Source: Marinobacter arenosus (GTDB lineage: Bacteria > Pseudomonadota > Gammaproteobacteria > Pseudomonadales > Oleiphilaceae). Taken from it: DNA of 64,000 nt. The stretch covers positions 1,550,001 to 1,614,000 of the forward strand of contig NZ_JAHVAO010000001.1 in the NCBI RefSeq assembly GCF_019264345.1, in the 5' to 3' direction. Each line of letters begins with the position of its first letter. The stretch's first letter is position 1. Below, one piece after another: positions 18,338 through 28,210 of this stretch. A program made the position numbers and the translations under genes. The notes beneath the pieces are model-generated. The model saw nothing but the letters and a program-made list of their open reading frames with translations. It was not told the DNA's origin and ran no database searches.

Positions 18338-18711
18338 CCTTCAAATTGCGTTACGGCATGTAGCGCGATCGGAGTGTGTGCCGGGTGACTTTGCAACCTC
18401 TTGTTTGTCGGAGCAAAGCAAGTTTCAACAAGAGATTGCAAAGTCACCCTGCTCGCGCCCCAGCCGCCAAGCTCCCGCCCGCCGTAACACAATTTAATGA
18501 ACCTTAACCACTTCCCCACTGTCCAATTTTTCGACCGTGAACTAAGCTCAGAGTATGCAGGCCGCCGCGGCAACCAGATCTGCGGGCGGCTTGAAAGTAT
18601 CCATTCCTTCCACCCATAACTAAACAGACCGCCCGGAAAGGCGGAGCCGATGCAACGGGGACATTGCGTGAACTGAGAGCTGACTATAAGAGAGCAAGCG
18701 AGGGGCTATCT
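18338..18711. other. Intergenic region tpm-prkA
   Basis: 374 bp with no convincing gene. It holds the long inverted repeat at 18383-18449. Past about 18490 the prkA promoter and leader must lie, including GAACTAAGCTC near 18540. GC-rich pairing segments around 18560-18660 suggest a structured 5' leader, but they match no RNA family I recognise. Confidence 0.5.
18383..18449. repeat. Long near-perfect inverted repeat
   Basis: The arms 18383-18405 and 18427-18449 are 23-bp reverse complements with a single mismatch (left arm begins GGGTGACTTTGCAACC), with a 21-nt loop. No T-run follows. It resembles in layout, but not in sequence, the inverted repeat at 11288-11381. It may be a large hairpin protecting the tpm mRNA end or a mobile palindromic element. 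Confidence 0.75.
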
Positions 18712-20634
18712 ATGACCATCATGCAGCACTTTAAAGATAGGTATGAGAGTACCCAGGAGGAAGAATTCAGCCTGGAGGAATACCTGGAGATCTGCAAAAA
18801 GGACCCAACGGCCTACGCCTCGGCCGCTGAGAGAATGTTAATTGCCATCGGCGAACCCGAACTCATCGATACCTCTCGTGACTCCCGCCTGTCACGCATC
18901 TTTTCCAACAAGGTTATCAAACGCTATCCGGAATTCTCTGAATTCTACGGCATGGAAGATGCCGTGGAGAACATCGTGTCGTTCTTCCGCCACGCAGCCC
19001 AGGGACTGGAAGAAAAGAAACAGATTCTGTATCTGCTTGGCCCGGTGGGGGGTGGTAAATCGTCCCTGGCCGAGAAACTCAAGTCCCTGATGCAGAAAGT
19101 GCCGTTCTACGCCATCAAGGGATCACCGGTCAACGAGTCTCCGCTGGGGCTGTTCGACCCTGCCGAAGACGCCCAGATTCTGGAAGAGGAATACGGCATT
19201 CCGGCCCGGTACCTGAGAAACATCATGTCGCCCTGGGCGGTCAAGCGGCTGCATGAGTATGGAGGCGACATCGGCCAGTTCCGGGTCGTGAAGAAATACC
19301 CATCGGTACTCGACCAGATCGGTGTGTCGAAGACCGAGCCGGGCGATGACAACAACCAGGACATCTCGGCCCTGGTGGGCAAGGTCAACATCCGGATGCT
19401 GGAAGATTTCTCCCAGGATGATCCCGATGCCTACAGCTTCAGCGGCGGTCTGTGCAAAGCCAATCAGGGGCTGCTGGAATTCGTGGAAATGTTCAAAGCC
19501 CCGATCAAAGTGCTGCACCCGCTGCTGACCGCAACCCAGGAAGGCAACTACAACACCACCGAAGGCATGGGCTCGGTGCCCTTCGACGGGGTGATTCTCG
19601 CCCACTCCAACGAATCCGAGTGGCAGACCTTCCGCAACAACAAACACAACGAGGCTTTCCTCGACCGTGTTTACATCGTGAAGGTGCCCTACTGCGTTCG
19701 AGTGACCGAAGAGATCGAGATCTACAAGAAGCTGCTGAAGAACAGTTCCCTGGCCGGCGCACCCTGCGCCCCGGATACCCTGGACATGCTGGCGCAATTC
19801 TCGGTGCTGTCCCGTATCAAGGAACCGGAGAACTCCAGCATCTTCTCGAAAATGCGGGTCTACGACGGCCAGAACATCAAGGACACCGACCCGAAGGCGA
19901 AATCCATTCAGGAGTACCGCGATGCGGCAGGCGTGAACGAAGGCATGGACGGTCTCTCCACCCGCTTCGCGTTCAAGATCCTGTCCAAGGTGTTCAACTT
20001 CGACACCGCAGAAGTGGCGGCCAACCCCGTACACCTGCTGTATGTGATTGAAAAGCAGATCGAGCAGGAGCAATACCCGGCCGAGGTTCAGGAACGGTAT
20101 CTGCGGTTCATCAAGGAGTTCCTGGCACCGCACTACGTGCAGTTCATCGGCAAGGAAATCCAGACCGCGTACCTGGAAAGCTACAGCGAGTATGGCCAGA
20201 ACCTGTTCGACCGGTATGTCACCTACGCGGACTTCTGGATCCAGGACCAAGAGTACCGGGATCCGGAAACCGGCGAGATTCTCGACCGTTCCTCCATCAA
20301 CGATGAGCTGGAAAAAATCGAGAAGCCGGCGGGCATCAGCAACCCGAAAGACTTCCGGAACGAGGTGGTCAACTTCGTGCTCCGCGCCCGAGCCAACAAC
20401 CAGGGACGCAACCCGTCCTGGCTCAGCTACGAGAAACTGCGCAGCGTGATCGAGAAGAAGATGTTCTCGAACACCGAAGATCTGCTGCCGGTTATTTCTT
20501 TCAACCCGAAAGCCAGCCAGGAAGATCAGAAGAAGCACAAGCAGTTCGTCGAGCGCATGGTCGATCGAGGCTACACGGAGAAACAGGTGCGCCTGCTCGC
20601 AGAGTGGTACCTGAGGGTTCGTAAGTCTCACTAA
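18712..20634 (+). CDS. prkA: PrkA/YeaG family serine protein kinase
   Basis: AAA+-related serine kinase of the YeaG/PrkA family, known for roles in stationary-phase, nitrogen-starvation and stress responses. The 640-aa length matches E. coli YeaG. Walker A GPVGGGKSS lies near residues 110-118, after the conserved segments SAYA-like AYASAAERML and RLSRIFSNKVIKRYP. The kinase-like C-terminal part follows. The start at 18712 has GAGGGG upstream; a longer frame from 18664 is not conserved. It heads the operon prkA-yeaH-spoVR plus a PhoD-type gene. Confidence 0.95.
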   Translation: MTIMQHFKDRYESTQEEEFSLEEYLEICKKDPTAYASAAERMLIAIGEPELIDTSRDSRLSRIFSNKVIKRYPEFSEFYGMEDAVENIVSFFRHAAQGLEEKKQILYLLGPVGGGKSSLAEKLKSLMQKVPFYAIKGSPVNESPLGLFDPAEDAQILEEEYGIPARYLRNIMSPWAVKRLHEYGGDIGQFRVVKKYPSVLDQIGVSKTEPGDDNNQDISALVGKVNIRMLEDFSQDDPDAYSFSGGLCKANQGLLEFVEMFKAPIKVLHPLLTATQEGNYNTTEGMGSVPFDGVILAHSNESEWQTFRNNKHNEAFLDRVYIVKVPYCVRVTEEIEIYKKLLKNSSLAGAPCAPDTLDMLAQFSVLSRIKEPENSSIFSKMRVYDGQNIKDTDPKAKSIQEYRDAAGVNEGMDGLSTRFAFKILSKVFNFDTAEVAANPVHLLYVIEKQIEQEQYPAEVQERYLRFIKEFLAPHYVQFIGKEIQTAYLESYSEYGQNLFDRYVTYADFWIQDQEYRDPETGEILDRSSINDELEKIEKPAGISNPKDFRNEVVNFVLRARANNQGRNPSWLSYEKLRSVIEKKMFSNTEDLLPVISFNPKASQEDQKKHKQFVERMVDRGYTEKQVRLLAEWYLRVRKSH

Positions 20635-20667
20635 GTCAGCGACCGAGCGCTGAACTGGAGTAATGCT

Positions 20668-21963
20668 ATGGGTATGACCCACGTAGTCGATCGGCGACTG
20701 AACGGGAAAAACAAGAGCGCGGTGAACCGGGAACGGTTCCTGCGCCGCTATCGCCACCACATCAAGAAAGCGGTGGCGGACGCGGTGCAGCGGCGCTCCA
20801 TCACGGACATTGAGCGGGGGGAGAATGTCAGTATTCCAACCCGTGACATCGAGGAACCGATTTTCCACCACGGCCAGGGCGGGCGTCGTGAGGTGGTGCA
20901 TCCGGGCAACCAGGAGTTTGTGGCCGGAGACACCATCCCGAAACCACCCGGTGGGGGTGGTGGCGGCCAGGGACAGGGCAGGGCCAGCCCCGATGGTGAG
21001 GGCATGGATGAGTTTGCCTTCCAGATTACCCAGGAGGAGTTCCTGGATTTCCTCTTCGACGATCTGGAACTGCCCAACCTTGCCCGCAAGAAACTGAAGG
21101 ACACCGATGCCTTCAAGTACGTGCGATCCGGGTTCACCACCCAGGGCGTGCCGGCCAAGCTTGATGTGGTGCGCTCACTCCGGGGCGCCCATGCGCGCCG
21201 TCTCGGCCTTGGCGGTGCCCGCAAGAAAAAGATCCGGGAACTTGAGGCACAACTGGCCGAATTGAAATCGGCACCCGAGGATCTGGACCCTGCGTTCAGC
21301 CACGAGGACCAGATTCAGGTCCTGGAAGAAGAAATTGCCCGCCTGAAGGCGAACGTCCGGCGGATCCCGTTTATCGACGAGATTGACCTGCGCTACCGCC
21401 AACACCTGAAGCACCCCCAACCGGCGACCAGCGCGGTGATGTTCTGCCTGATGGATGTCTCCGGGTCCATGACCCAGATGCACAAGGACATCGCGAAGCG
21501 CTTCTTCATCCTGCTCTACCTGTTCCTGAAGAAGAACTACAAGAAGATCGAAGTGGTGTTCATTCGCCATCACACCAGCGCCAAGGAAGTCGACGAGGAA
21601 GAGTTCTTCTATTCCAGGGAGACGGGCGGCACCATCGTGTCCAGTGCCCTGAAGCTGATGAACAAGATCGTTGAGTCCCGGTATCCGCCGTCCGAGTGGA
21701 ACATCTATGCCGCCCAGGCCTCAGACGGTGACAACTGGAACGACGATTCCCCCGTGTGCAGCAAGATTCTGGCCGACAGCCTTCTGCCCCTGGTGCAGTA
21801 CTACGCCTATATCGAGATTACGCCCCAGGATCACCAGATGCTCTGGTACGAGTACGAAAAGATCATGGAGCGCTTCCCCCAGAGCTTTGCCATGCAACAG
21901 ATCGCCGACCCGGGTGAGATATATCCCGTCTTCCGCCAGCTGTTCGAGAGGAAAGCCGCATGA
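20668..21963 (+). CDS. yeaH: YeaH/DUF444 family protein with VWA domain
   Basis: 431-aa protein, partner of PrkA in a conserved gene trio. The N-terminal half is basic with a glycine-rich linker near residue 95 ([12 protein letters not shown]). A coiled segment ([13 protein letters not shown]) follows. The C-terminal half is von Willebrand A-like with the metal-ion site D263-V-S265-G-S267. It has no membrane segment. GGAG precedes the ATG. The 3' end overlaps spoVR by 4 nt (ATGA), so the two are translationally coupled. Confidence 0.95.
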   Translation: MGMTHVVDRRLNGKNKSAVNRERFLRRYRHHIKKAVADAVQRRSITDIERGENVSIPTRDIEEPIFHHGQGGRREVVHPGNQEFVAGDTIPKPPGGGGGGQGQGRASPDGEGMDEFAFQITQEEFLDFLFDDLELPNLARKKLKDTDAFKYVRSGFTTQGVPAKLDVVRSLRGAHARRLGLGGARKKKIRELEAQLAELKSAPEDLDPAFSHEDQIQVLEEEIARLKANVRRIPFIDEIDLRYRQHLKHPQPATSAVMFCLMDVSGSMTQMHKDIAKRFFILLYLFLKKNYKKIEVVFIRHHTSAKEVDEEEFFYSRETGGTIVSSALKLMNKIVESRYPPSEWNIYAAQASDGDNWNDDSPVCSKILADSLLPLVQYYAYIEITPQDHQMLWYEYEKIMERFPQSFAMQQIADPGEIYPVFRQLFERKAA

Positions 21964-23519
21964 CTGATATGATGGACCGTCCCAATGCCCCCGAAACAGG
22001 GGGCGCCGGGGACCGCCAGCCCATCTCTACCAGTTCGGAGTGGACCTTTGATCTGATCCGTCGATACGACGACGAAATAGCCAAGTGCGCGGCCGAGTTC
22101 GGCCTCGACACCTATCCGAACCAGATCGAGGTCATCAGCGCCGAGCAGATGATGGACGCGTACAGTTCGGTGGGCATGCCGGTGGGCTACCATCACTGGT
22201 CCTTCGGCAAGCAATTCCTGAGCACCTCCAAAGGCTACCAGCGGGGCCAGATGGGGCTGGCGTACGAAATCGTCATCAACTCCAATCCCTGCATCGCCTA
22301 CCTGATGGAGGAAAATACCCTGCCCATGCAGGCGCTGGTCATCGCCCACGCCTGCTACGGTCACAACTCCTTCTTCAAAGGCAACTACCTGTTCCGCACC
22401 TGGACCGACGCCAGTGCCATCATCGACTACCTGGTCTTCGCCCGGCATTACGTGGCCGAGTGCGAGGAGCGTCATGGCGTGGATGCGGTGGAGCAGATCC
22501 TCGATTCCTGCCACGCCCTGATGAACTACGGCGTCGACCGCTACAAGCGCCCGGCCCCCATCTCGGCGGTGGAGGAGCAGCGCCGGCAACAGGAACGCGA
22601 AGAGTACCAGCAACGCCGGATCAACGATCTGTGGCGTACCATTCCCCGGCTCGACGATGACGATGATCCGGTCAAGCGCCAGCGCCGGTTCCCGGAAGAG
22701 CCGCAGGAAAACATTCTCTATTTCATCGAGAAGAACGCCCCCCTGCTGGAAACCTGGCAGCGGGAGATCGTGCGCATCGTGCGCAAGCTGGGCCAGTACT
22801 TCTACCCGCAGAGACAGACCCAGGTGATGAACGAAGGCTGGGCCACCTTCTGGCACTACACACTGACCCACCGGATGTACGAGAAGGGGCTGGTCAACGA
22901 CGGCTTCATGCTGGAATTCCTGCAGAGCCATACTGCGGTGGTCTATCAGCCCCCGTTCAACAGCCCCTGGTATTCCGGGTTGAACCCTTACACGCTGGGG
23001 TTCTCGATTTTCACGGACCTGCGCCGCATCTGTGAGCATCCCACCGACGAGGACCGACAGTGGTTCCCGGACATTGCCGGTTCCGACTGGCTGGAAACCG
23101 TGCATTTCGCCATGAAGAACTTCAAGGATGAGAGCTTCATCCAGCAGTTCCTGTCGCCGAAGGTCATGCGGGATCTGAAACTGTTTGCCATCCAGAACGA
23201 CGATCTGGAGGATGTGTACCGGGTTACCGCGATCCATGATGACCCCGGTTACCGGATCCTCCGGGAAAAACTGGCGCGGCAGTACAACCTCAGTTACCGG
23301 GAGCCCAACATCCAGGTGTGGAACGTGAATGTTCGGGGCGACCGTTCACTGACCCTGCGCCACATCCCCGTCGACCGGGTGCCCCTTGGCGATGAAACCG
23401 AGGAGGTATTGCGGCACGTCCACCGCCTGTGGGGCTTTGACGTGCACCTGGAAAGCGTCGACGAAGGCACCATGGTCGAGGAGTATCACTGCCCACCCAG
23501 GGAACTCGAGGAGGACTGA
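21960..23519 (+). CDS. spoVR: SpoVR family protein
   Basis: 519-aa homologue of E. coli YcgB. The name comes from the Bacillus sporulation protein, but in non-sporulating bacteria it accompanies PrkA and YeaH and has no fixed biochemical role. Conserved stretches include [37 protein letters not shown] and [16 protein letters not shown], whose histidines and glutamates suggest a metal site. The ATG overlaps the yeaH stop. The next gene seems to begin 1 nt after its stop codon. Confidence 0.96.
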   Translation: MTDMMDRPNAPETGGAGDRQPISTSSEWTFDLIRRYDDEIAKCAAEFGLDTYPNQIEVISAEQMMDAYSSVGMPVGYHHWSFGKQFLSTSKGYQRGQMGLAYEIVINSNPCIAYLMEENTLPMQALVIAHACYGHNSFFKGNYLFRTWTDASAIIDYLVFARHYVAECEERHGVDAVEQILDSCHALMNYGVDRYKRPAPISAVEEQRRQQEREEYQQRRINDLWRTIPRLDDDDDPVKRQRRFPEEPQENILYFIEKNAPLLETWQREIVRIVRKLGQYFYPQRQTQVMNEGWATFWHYTLTHRMYEKGLVNDGFMLEFLQSHTAVVYQPPFNSPWYSGLNPYTLGFSIFTDLRRICEHPTDEDRQWFPDIAGSDWLETVHFAMKNFKDESFIQQFLSPKVMRDLKLFAIQNDDLEDVYRVTAIHDDPGYRILREKLARQYNLSYREPNIQVWNVNVRGDRSLTLRHIPVDRVPLGDETEEVLRHVHRLWGFDVHLESVDEGTMVEEYHCPPRELEED

Positions 23520-23520
23520 C

Positions 23521-25443
23521 CTGGAACCAACGGGCTCCTTGGGACCGGCCCTCGCCGGCCCGATCCTGCGCCACTGTGCTCCAGATGTACTGGTCCTATG
23601 GCTCGCCACCAGCGTGAAAGCAAACTTTGTCGTCCGGGTCATGGACGGCGAAGACTGCCTGATCGACCGCCCGGTGACCGACGATGAACTGATCCGGCTC
23701 AGGGTAGGAACCCGCGCCTGGCTCAACCTCCTGACGATCACGACGGACTCGCCCCTGCCCCGGGACACCCGCCTCGACTACGACCTGGGATTGGCGCGCA
23801 GCCCGGGCGAGACACCGGAATGGATCCGGGATTGGGCGCCCCACCTCTGCCCTGAGCGCCGTGAGCGCCCCGGCTTCACCCTGAAATCGAAACTGGACCG
23901 CATCCTCCACGGCTCCTGCCGTCGTCCCCACCATCCCGCGACCGACGGTCTGATCCGGGTTGACGATGAGTTGCACAACGCCGGGCGACTGGAAGACGTC
24001 CCGTCACTTTTACTGATGACCGGCGACCAGATCTACGCCGACGATGTGGCGGGCCCGATGCTGCACGCCATTCAATGCGTCATCCATCAACTTGGCCTCT
24101 ACCAGGAAACACTCGAAGGCGCCTCCCTCAGCCACAGCCGTGAACTGACGTCGGTTGCCAATGCCTACTATCACCGGGATGAACTGCTCCCGGAATCGGA
24201 ATTCAATGAGGCCCTGACCGAGCGCTTTTTTGGCGGGGTGCGAAAGCCGGTATTCACCACCGCCAGCGCCGGTAATCATCTGATTTCCTTCGCCGAGATA
24301 ATGGCCATGTACCTGCTGGTGTGGTCACCGGAACCCTGGGCGCTTGTCACCGCCGCCGAGCCGGTCAATGATCCGGACGAGCTGGCCCGTTACCGGCGTG
24401 AACAGGCTATCCTGGACGACTTCCGTCGCGGCCTTCCCCGGGCCAGTCGCGCCCTGGCCAACGTACCGGTCTACATGATCTTTGACGATCACGATGTGAC
24501 CGACGACTGGAATCTCTCGGCCCTGTGGGAGACCACGGCCTACGAACATCCGTTTTCACGGCGCATCATCGGTAATGCCCTGCTGGGTTACCTGTTGTGC
24601 CAGGGCTGGGGCAATCAGCCTGAACAGTTCCGCACACTCATCGGCGATTGCGTGACGCTGTTCGATGTCAACAACGAACGGTACGAGCTGGACAAGGCCA
24701 CCCAGGACGACCTGATCGACCAACTGTTCCACTTTCGCCACTGGCACTACAGTTTGCCGACGTCGCCCCGGTTGGTTGTCCTGGACACGCGAACCCATCG
24801 CTGGCGAAGCGAGAGGCGGCGCAGTCATCCCTCGGGACTTATGGATTGGGAATCACTGACCGATTTCCAGCAGGAAATCATCGGCGAGCAGGCCGTCGTT
24901 GTGGTGTCGGCCGCCCCGATGTTTGGCGTGAAGCTCATCGAGCTGATCCAGAGCGTGTTTACGTTCTTCGGCAAACCATTGCTGGTGGATGCTGAAAACT
25001 GGATGGCCCACCGGGGCGCCGCCAGCGTACTGCTCAACATTTTCCGCCACCCCCGGACACCCCGGCATTTCGTGATTCTTTCCGGGGATGTGCACTATTC
25101 CTTTGCCTACGATGTCACGCTCCGCCACCAACACCATTCCCCACAGGTCTGGCAGATCACCAGCAGCGGTATCAAGAACGAATTTCCCAACGCCCTTCTG
25201 GAGTGGCTGGACCGCCTCAACCGCTGGTTATTCGCACCCTGGTCGCCCTTGAACTGGTTCACTCAACGGCGGCGCATGCGGATCTCGCCGAGGCTGCCGA
25301 AAGGCCGGGACGCCGGCGAGCGCCTGTGGAATCAGTCGGGGATCGGGGATGTGCGACTGGATGACGAGGGCTCTCCAACGGTCATCCAGCAACTGAACGC
25401 CGGTGGCGGGGGCACGGTCTTTCGGCAACGGAAACGCGACTGA
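23521..25443 (+). CDS. PhoD-like metallophosphatase
   Basis: About 640-aa protein of the alkaline phosphatase D-like metallophosphatase superfamily. Diagnostic motifs in order are GDQIYADDV, MIFDDHDVTDDWN and SGDVHYSFAYD, which carry the metal-binding Asp and His residues. The homology begins at LAGPIL near the very end of spoVR, where no ATG is in frame at a sensible place. CTG at 23521 has GAGGAGG 6 nt upstream and lies 1 nt past the spoVR stop; TTG at 23539 is the alternative. There is no Sec or Tat signal, unlike secreted PhoD, so it is probably cytoplasmic. Substrate unknown. Its coupling to spoVR suggests a role in the same stress response. Confidence 0.82.
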   Translation: MEPTGSLGPALAGPILRHCAPDVLVLWLATSVKANFVVRVMDGEDCLIDRPVTDDELIRLRVGTRAWLNLLTITTDSPLPRDTRLDYDLGLARSPGETPEWIRDWAPHLCPERRERPGFTLKSKLDRILHGSCRRPHHPATDGLIRVDDELHNAGRLEDVPSLLLMTGDQIYADDVAGPMLHAIQCVIHQLGLYQETLEGASLSHSRELTSVANAYYHRDELLPESEFNEALTERFFGGVRKPVFTTASAGNHLISFAEIMAMYLLVWSPEPWALVTAAEPVNDPDELARYRREQAILDDFRRGLPRASRALANVPVYMIFDDHDVTDDWNLSALWETTAYEHPFSRRIIGNALLGYLLCQGWGNQPEQFRTLIGDCVTLFDVNNERYELDKATQDDLIDQLFHFRHWHYSLPTSPRLVVLDTRTHRWRSERRRSHPSGLMDWESLTDFQQEIIGEQAVVVVSAAPMFGVKLIELIQSVFTFFGKPLLVDAENWMAHRGAASVLLNIFRHPRTPRHFVILSGDVHYSFAYDVTLRHQHHSPQVWQITSSGIKNEFPNALLEWLDRLNRWLFAPWSPLNWFTQRRRMRISPRLPKGRDAGERLWNQSGIGDVRLDDEGSPTVIQQLNAGGGGTVFRQRKRD

Positions 25444-26175
25444 TCAGAACAGCGCCTGCATCCAGTCCACCAGCCAGGGCACGATGAGGGCGGTTGCAAA
25501 GGCGGACAGCGCCATGGCCAGTCCCGAGAACGCGCCCATCTGGGAACTGACCTGAAAGGCCCGGGCGGTGCCAATGCCGTGGGCAGCCACCCCCATGGCG
25601 ATGCCCTTCGCGGTATCGTCTTTCACCCGGATCCATTCGAACAGCTTGGTGCCCAGCACCGCGCCGGTGATGCCGGTAATCACAACCAGTACGGCGGTCA
25701 GCGACGGCAACCCGCCAATCTTTTCGGAAATACCCATGGCCACCGGTGCCGTCGCGGACTTGGGCGCCAGCGACATCTGGATCTCCGTCGAGCCGCCCAG
25801 CATCCAGGCGAGCCCGATTGAACTGCCCGCGGCAATCAGTACCCCGCACACCAGCGAAATGGTCACCGGTAGCCAGAGTTGCCGGAGTCGGGAGAACTGC
25901 TGGTACAGGGGCACAGCCAGGGCAACCGTGGCCGGCCCCAGCAGGAAATGGACAAACTGGCCGCCCTCGAAGTAATCGCTGTACGAGGTTCCCGTCAGCA
26001 GAAGCAGTCCGATCAGCATGGCCACGGAGGTGACCACCGGGTTGGCCAGCGGATTGGAATCGGCGCGCAGGTACAGGCGGTACGCCAGGCCATAGGCGAC
26101 CAGGGTGATGGTCAGCCCCAGCAAAGGAGAGGTCGAAAGGTAGACCCAGATATCCCGCAGTCCCGGCTCATTCAT
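25444..26175 (-). CDS. lrgB: LrgB/CidB family membrane protein
   Basis: 243-aa inner-membrane protein with about seven hydrophobic segments. The family signature is SLAPKSATAPVAMGISEKIGG, followed by GMAVGAAAHGIGTAR-like GVAAHGIGTARAF. LrgA/LrgB pairs affect murein hydrolase activity and, in other bacteria, export of pyruvate or glycolate-type metabolites. It starts 8 nt inside the end of lrgA, so the two are coupled. Its stop codon abuts that of the convergent metallophosphatase gene with no base between. Confidence 0.93.
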   Translation of the reverse strand: MNEPGLRDIWVYLSTSPLLGLTITLVAYGLAYRLYLRADSNPLANPVVTSVAMLIGLLLLTGTSYSDYFEGGQFVHFLLGPATVALAVPLYQQFSRLRQLWLPVTISLVCGVLIAAGSSIGLAWMLGGSTEIQMSLAPKSATAPVAMGISEKIGGLPSLTAVLVVITGITGAVLGTKLFEWIRVKDDTAKGIAMGVAAHGIGTARAFQVSSQMGAFSGLAMALSAFATALIVPWLVDWMQALF

Positions 26176-26551
26176 GGCCCTGCTCCTCTGTGGCTGCGCC
26201 GGGCTTCACCAGCCAACGGGTCGTCAGCTGCATGATCAGCGCTGTCGCCACCATGGTGATCACCGTGCTCAGCAGCAAGGCGAACGTGATGGGAATCCAC
26301 TCATCCGCGATCCGGTTAAAGTGCGCCATCATGCCGACCCCGGCCGGGACAAACAGCAAGGACAAATGGGACAGGAGGGCCGACGATGCCTGCTCGACGG
26401 ACTCCGGCGCCTGACCACGAATCCACAGGGTAATGAACAGCATCACCATCCCCAGCACCGGCCCGGGTATGGGCACCCCGGCCAGGCGCACGGTGACCTC
26501 GCCGACCAACTGGTACACCAGCAACAGCGTTATTCCGTTTAGAAACTGCAT
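26168..26551 (-). CDS. lrgA: LrgA/CidA family holin-like protein
   Basis: 127-aa membrane protein with four hydrophobic segments. LLLVYQLVGEVTVRLAGVPIPGPVLGMVML is the CidA/LrgA signature region, and SLLFVPAGVGMM is the second conserved helix. It is the small, holin-like partner of LrgB. GGAG stands 8 nt before the ATG. No LytR-type regulator is next to the pair. Confidence 0.93.
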   Translation of the reverse strand: MQFLNGITLLLVYQLVGEVTVRLAGVPIPGPVLGMVMLFITLWIRGQAPESVEQASSALLSHLSLLFVPAGVGMMAHFNRIADEWIPITFALLLSTVITMVATALIMQLTTRWLVKPGAATEEQGHE

Positions 26552-26773
26552 CGCGAGGGCTCCGCCGACAGATACCGGTTAAAATCAAAGCATAGCCATT
26601 AACGGCCGGGGTGAACACTCAACGGAAGTCTGACGGGAGGCCTCCGGGTAAAGGCGTTAAATGTCGCAAAAGACGGAACTTTTCGGACGGTAACATCGTG
26701 AACAGGCCTGGTTGTCAGTATACTTGCAGCTAACAAGTAAAAAATCCCTTACACCCGTGGAGTAGAACAAGGA

Positions 26774-28210
26774 ATGAAACGCCTGGGAACATTGGATGCC
26801 TCATGGCTGGCGGTGGAGTCTGAAGACACCCCGATGCACGTCGGAAACCTGCAGATTTTCTCGCTGCCGGAAGGCGCTCCCGAAACCTTTTTACGCGATC
26901 TCGTCACCCGGATGAAAGAAACCGGCGACGTGGCCCCCCCCTGGAACCTGAAACTGGCCTGGTCCGGATTCCTTGGACGCCTGGTGGCACCGGCCTGGAA
27001 GGTCGACAAGACCATTGACCTGGATTACCACGTTCGCCATTCCGCCCTGCCCCGCCCCGGCGGCGAGCGTGAGCTGGGCATCCTGGTGTCGCGGCTGCAT
27101 TCCAACCCGCTGGACTTCGCCCGGCCACTCTGGGAATGCCACGTTATCGAAGGGCTGGAGAACAACCGCTTCGCCCTCTACACCAAGATGCATCACTCGA
27201 TGATTGATGGCATCAGCGGGGTCCGGCTGATGCAGCGGGTGCTGACCACCGACCCCGACAAACGCAACATGCCGCCACCCTGGTCGGTCAAACCGGAACG
27301 CCGGCGCGGCAGCAAGACCGATACCGAAGCCAGCATTCCGGCGGCCGTGTCCCAGGCGATGGACGCCCTGAAGCTGCAGGCCGACATGGCCCCGAGGCTC
27401 TGGCAGGCCGGCAACCGCCTGCTGCACTCTGTGCGACACCCGGAGGACGGGCTGACGGCTCCGTTCATGGGGCCGGTTTCCAAGATCAATCACCGGGTGA
27501 CCGGGCAGCGCCGTTTCGCGACCCAGCACTACCAACTGGATCGCATCAAGAAGCTGGCAACCGAAACCGGGGCGTCCCTGAACGATATCGTGTTGTACCT
27601 GTGTGGCACCGCGCTGCGTCGTTTCCTGCTGGAGCAGGACGACCTGCCGGACACCGCGATGACGGCCGGCATTCCGGTCAACATTCGTCCGTCCGACGAT
27701 CAGGGCACGGGCACCCAGATCAGTTTCATGATCGCCTCGCTGGCAACCGATGAGCCGGACCCGCTGAACCGGTTGCAGGAAATCAAGTCCTCCACCCGTC
27801 GCGCCAAGGAGCACCTGCAGAAGCTGCCGAAAAGCGCCCTGACCCAATACACCATGCTGCTGATGTCGCCCTACATCCTGCAGCTGATGTCCGGGCTCGG
27901 CGGCCGGATGCGCCCGGTGTTCAACGTCACCATCTCCAACGTTCCAGGCCCGCAACGCACCCTTTACCTCGAGGGCGCCAAGCTTGAGGCGATGTATCCG
28001 GTGTCGCTGATTGCCCACGGCGGCGCTCTGAACATCACCTGCCTGAGTTATGACGGTTCGTTGAATTTCGGTTACACGGGTTGCCGGGACACTCTGCCCA
28101 GCATGCAGAAACTGGCGGTCTACACGGGAGAGGCGCTGGATGAACTGGAAGCCCTGGTGATTCCACCCAAACCCAGGAAGGCTGCGAGCACGTCACGCAA
28201 GAAGGGTTAG
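26774..28210 (+). CDS. Wax ester synthase / acyl-CoA:diacylglycerol acyltransferase
   Basis: 478-aa bifunctional WS/DGAT that esterifies fatty acyl-CoA with fatty alcohol (wax) or diacylglycerol (triglyceride) as carbon storage. The active-site motif is H140-H-S-M-I-D-G146. The PLW motif at 118-120 and the SLNDIVLYLCGTALRR helix are also present. The N-terminus MKRLGTLDASWLAVESEDTP is very like the Marinobacter WS2 enzyme as I remember it, which is the main reason for naming the genus. AAGGA directly precedes the ATG. The 3' end overlaps the convergent desT-like gene by 4 nt. Confidence 0.95.
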   Translation: MKRLGTLDASWLAVESEDTPMHVGNLQIFSLPEGAPETFLRDLVTRMKETGDVAPPWNLKLAWSGFLGRLVAPAWKVDKTIDLDYHVRHSALPRPGGERELGILVSRLHSNPLDFARPLWECHVIEGLENNRFALYTKMHHSMIDGISGVRLMQRVLTTDPDKRNMPPPWSVKPERRRGSKTDTEASIPAAVSQAMDALKLQADMAPRLWQAGNRLLHSVRHPEDGLTAPFMGPVSKINHRVTGQRRFATQHYQLDRIKKLATETGASLNDIVLYLCGTALRRFLLEQDDLPDTAMTAGIPVNIRPSDDQGTGTQISFMIASLATDEPDPLNRLQEIKSSTRRAKEHLQKLPKSALTQYTMLLMSPYILQLMSGLGGRMRPVFNVTISNVPGPQRTLYLEGAKLEAMYPVSLIAHGGALNITCLSYDGSLNFGYTGCRDTLPSMQKLAVYTGEALDELEALVIPPKPRKAASTSRKKG

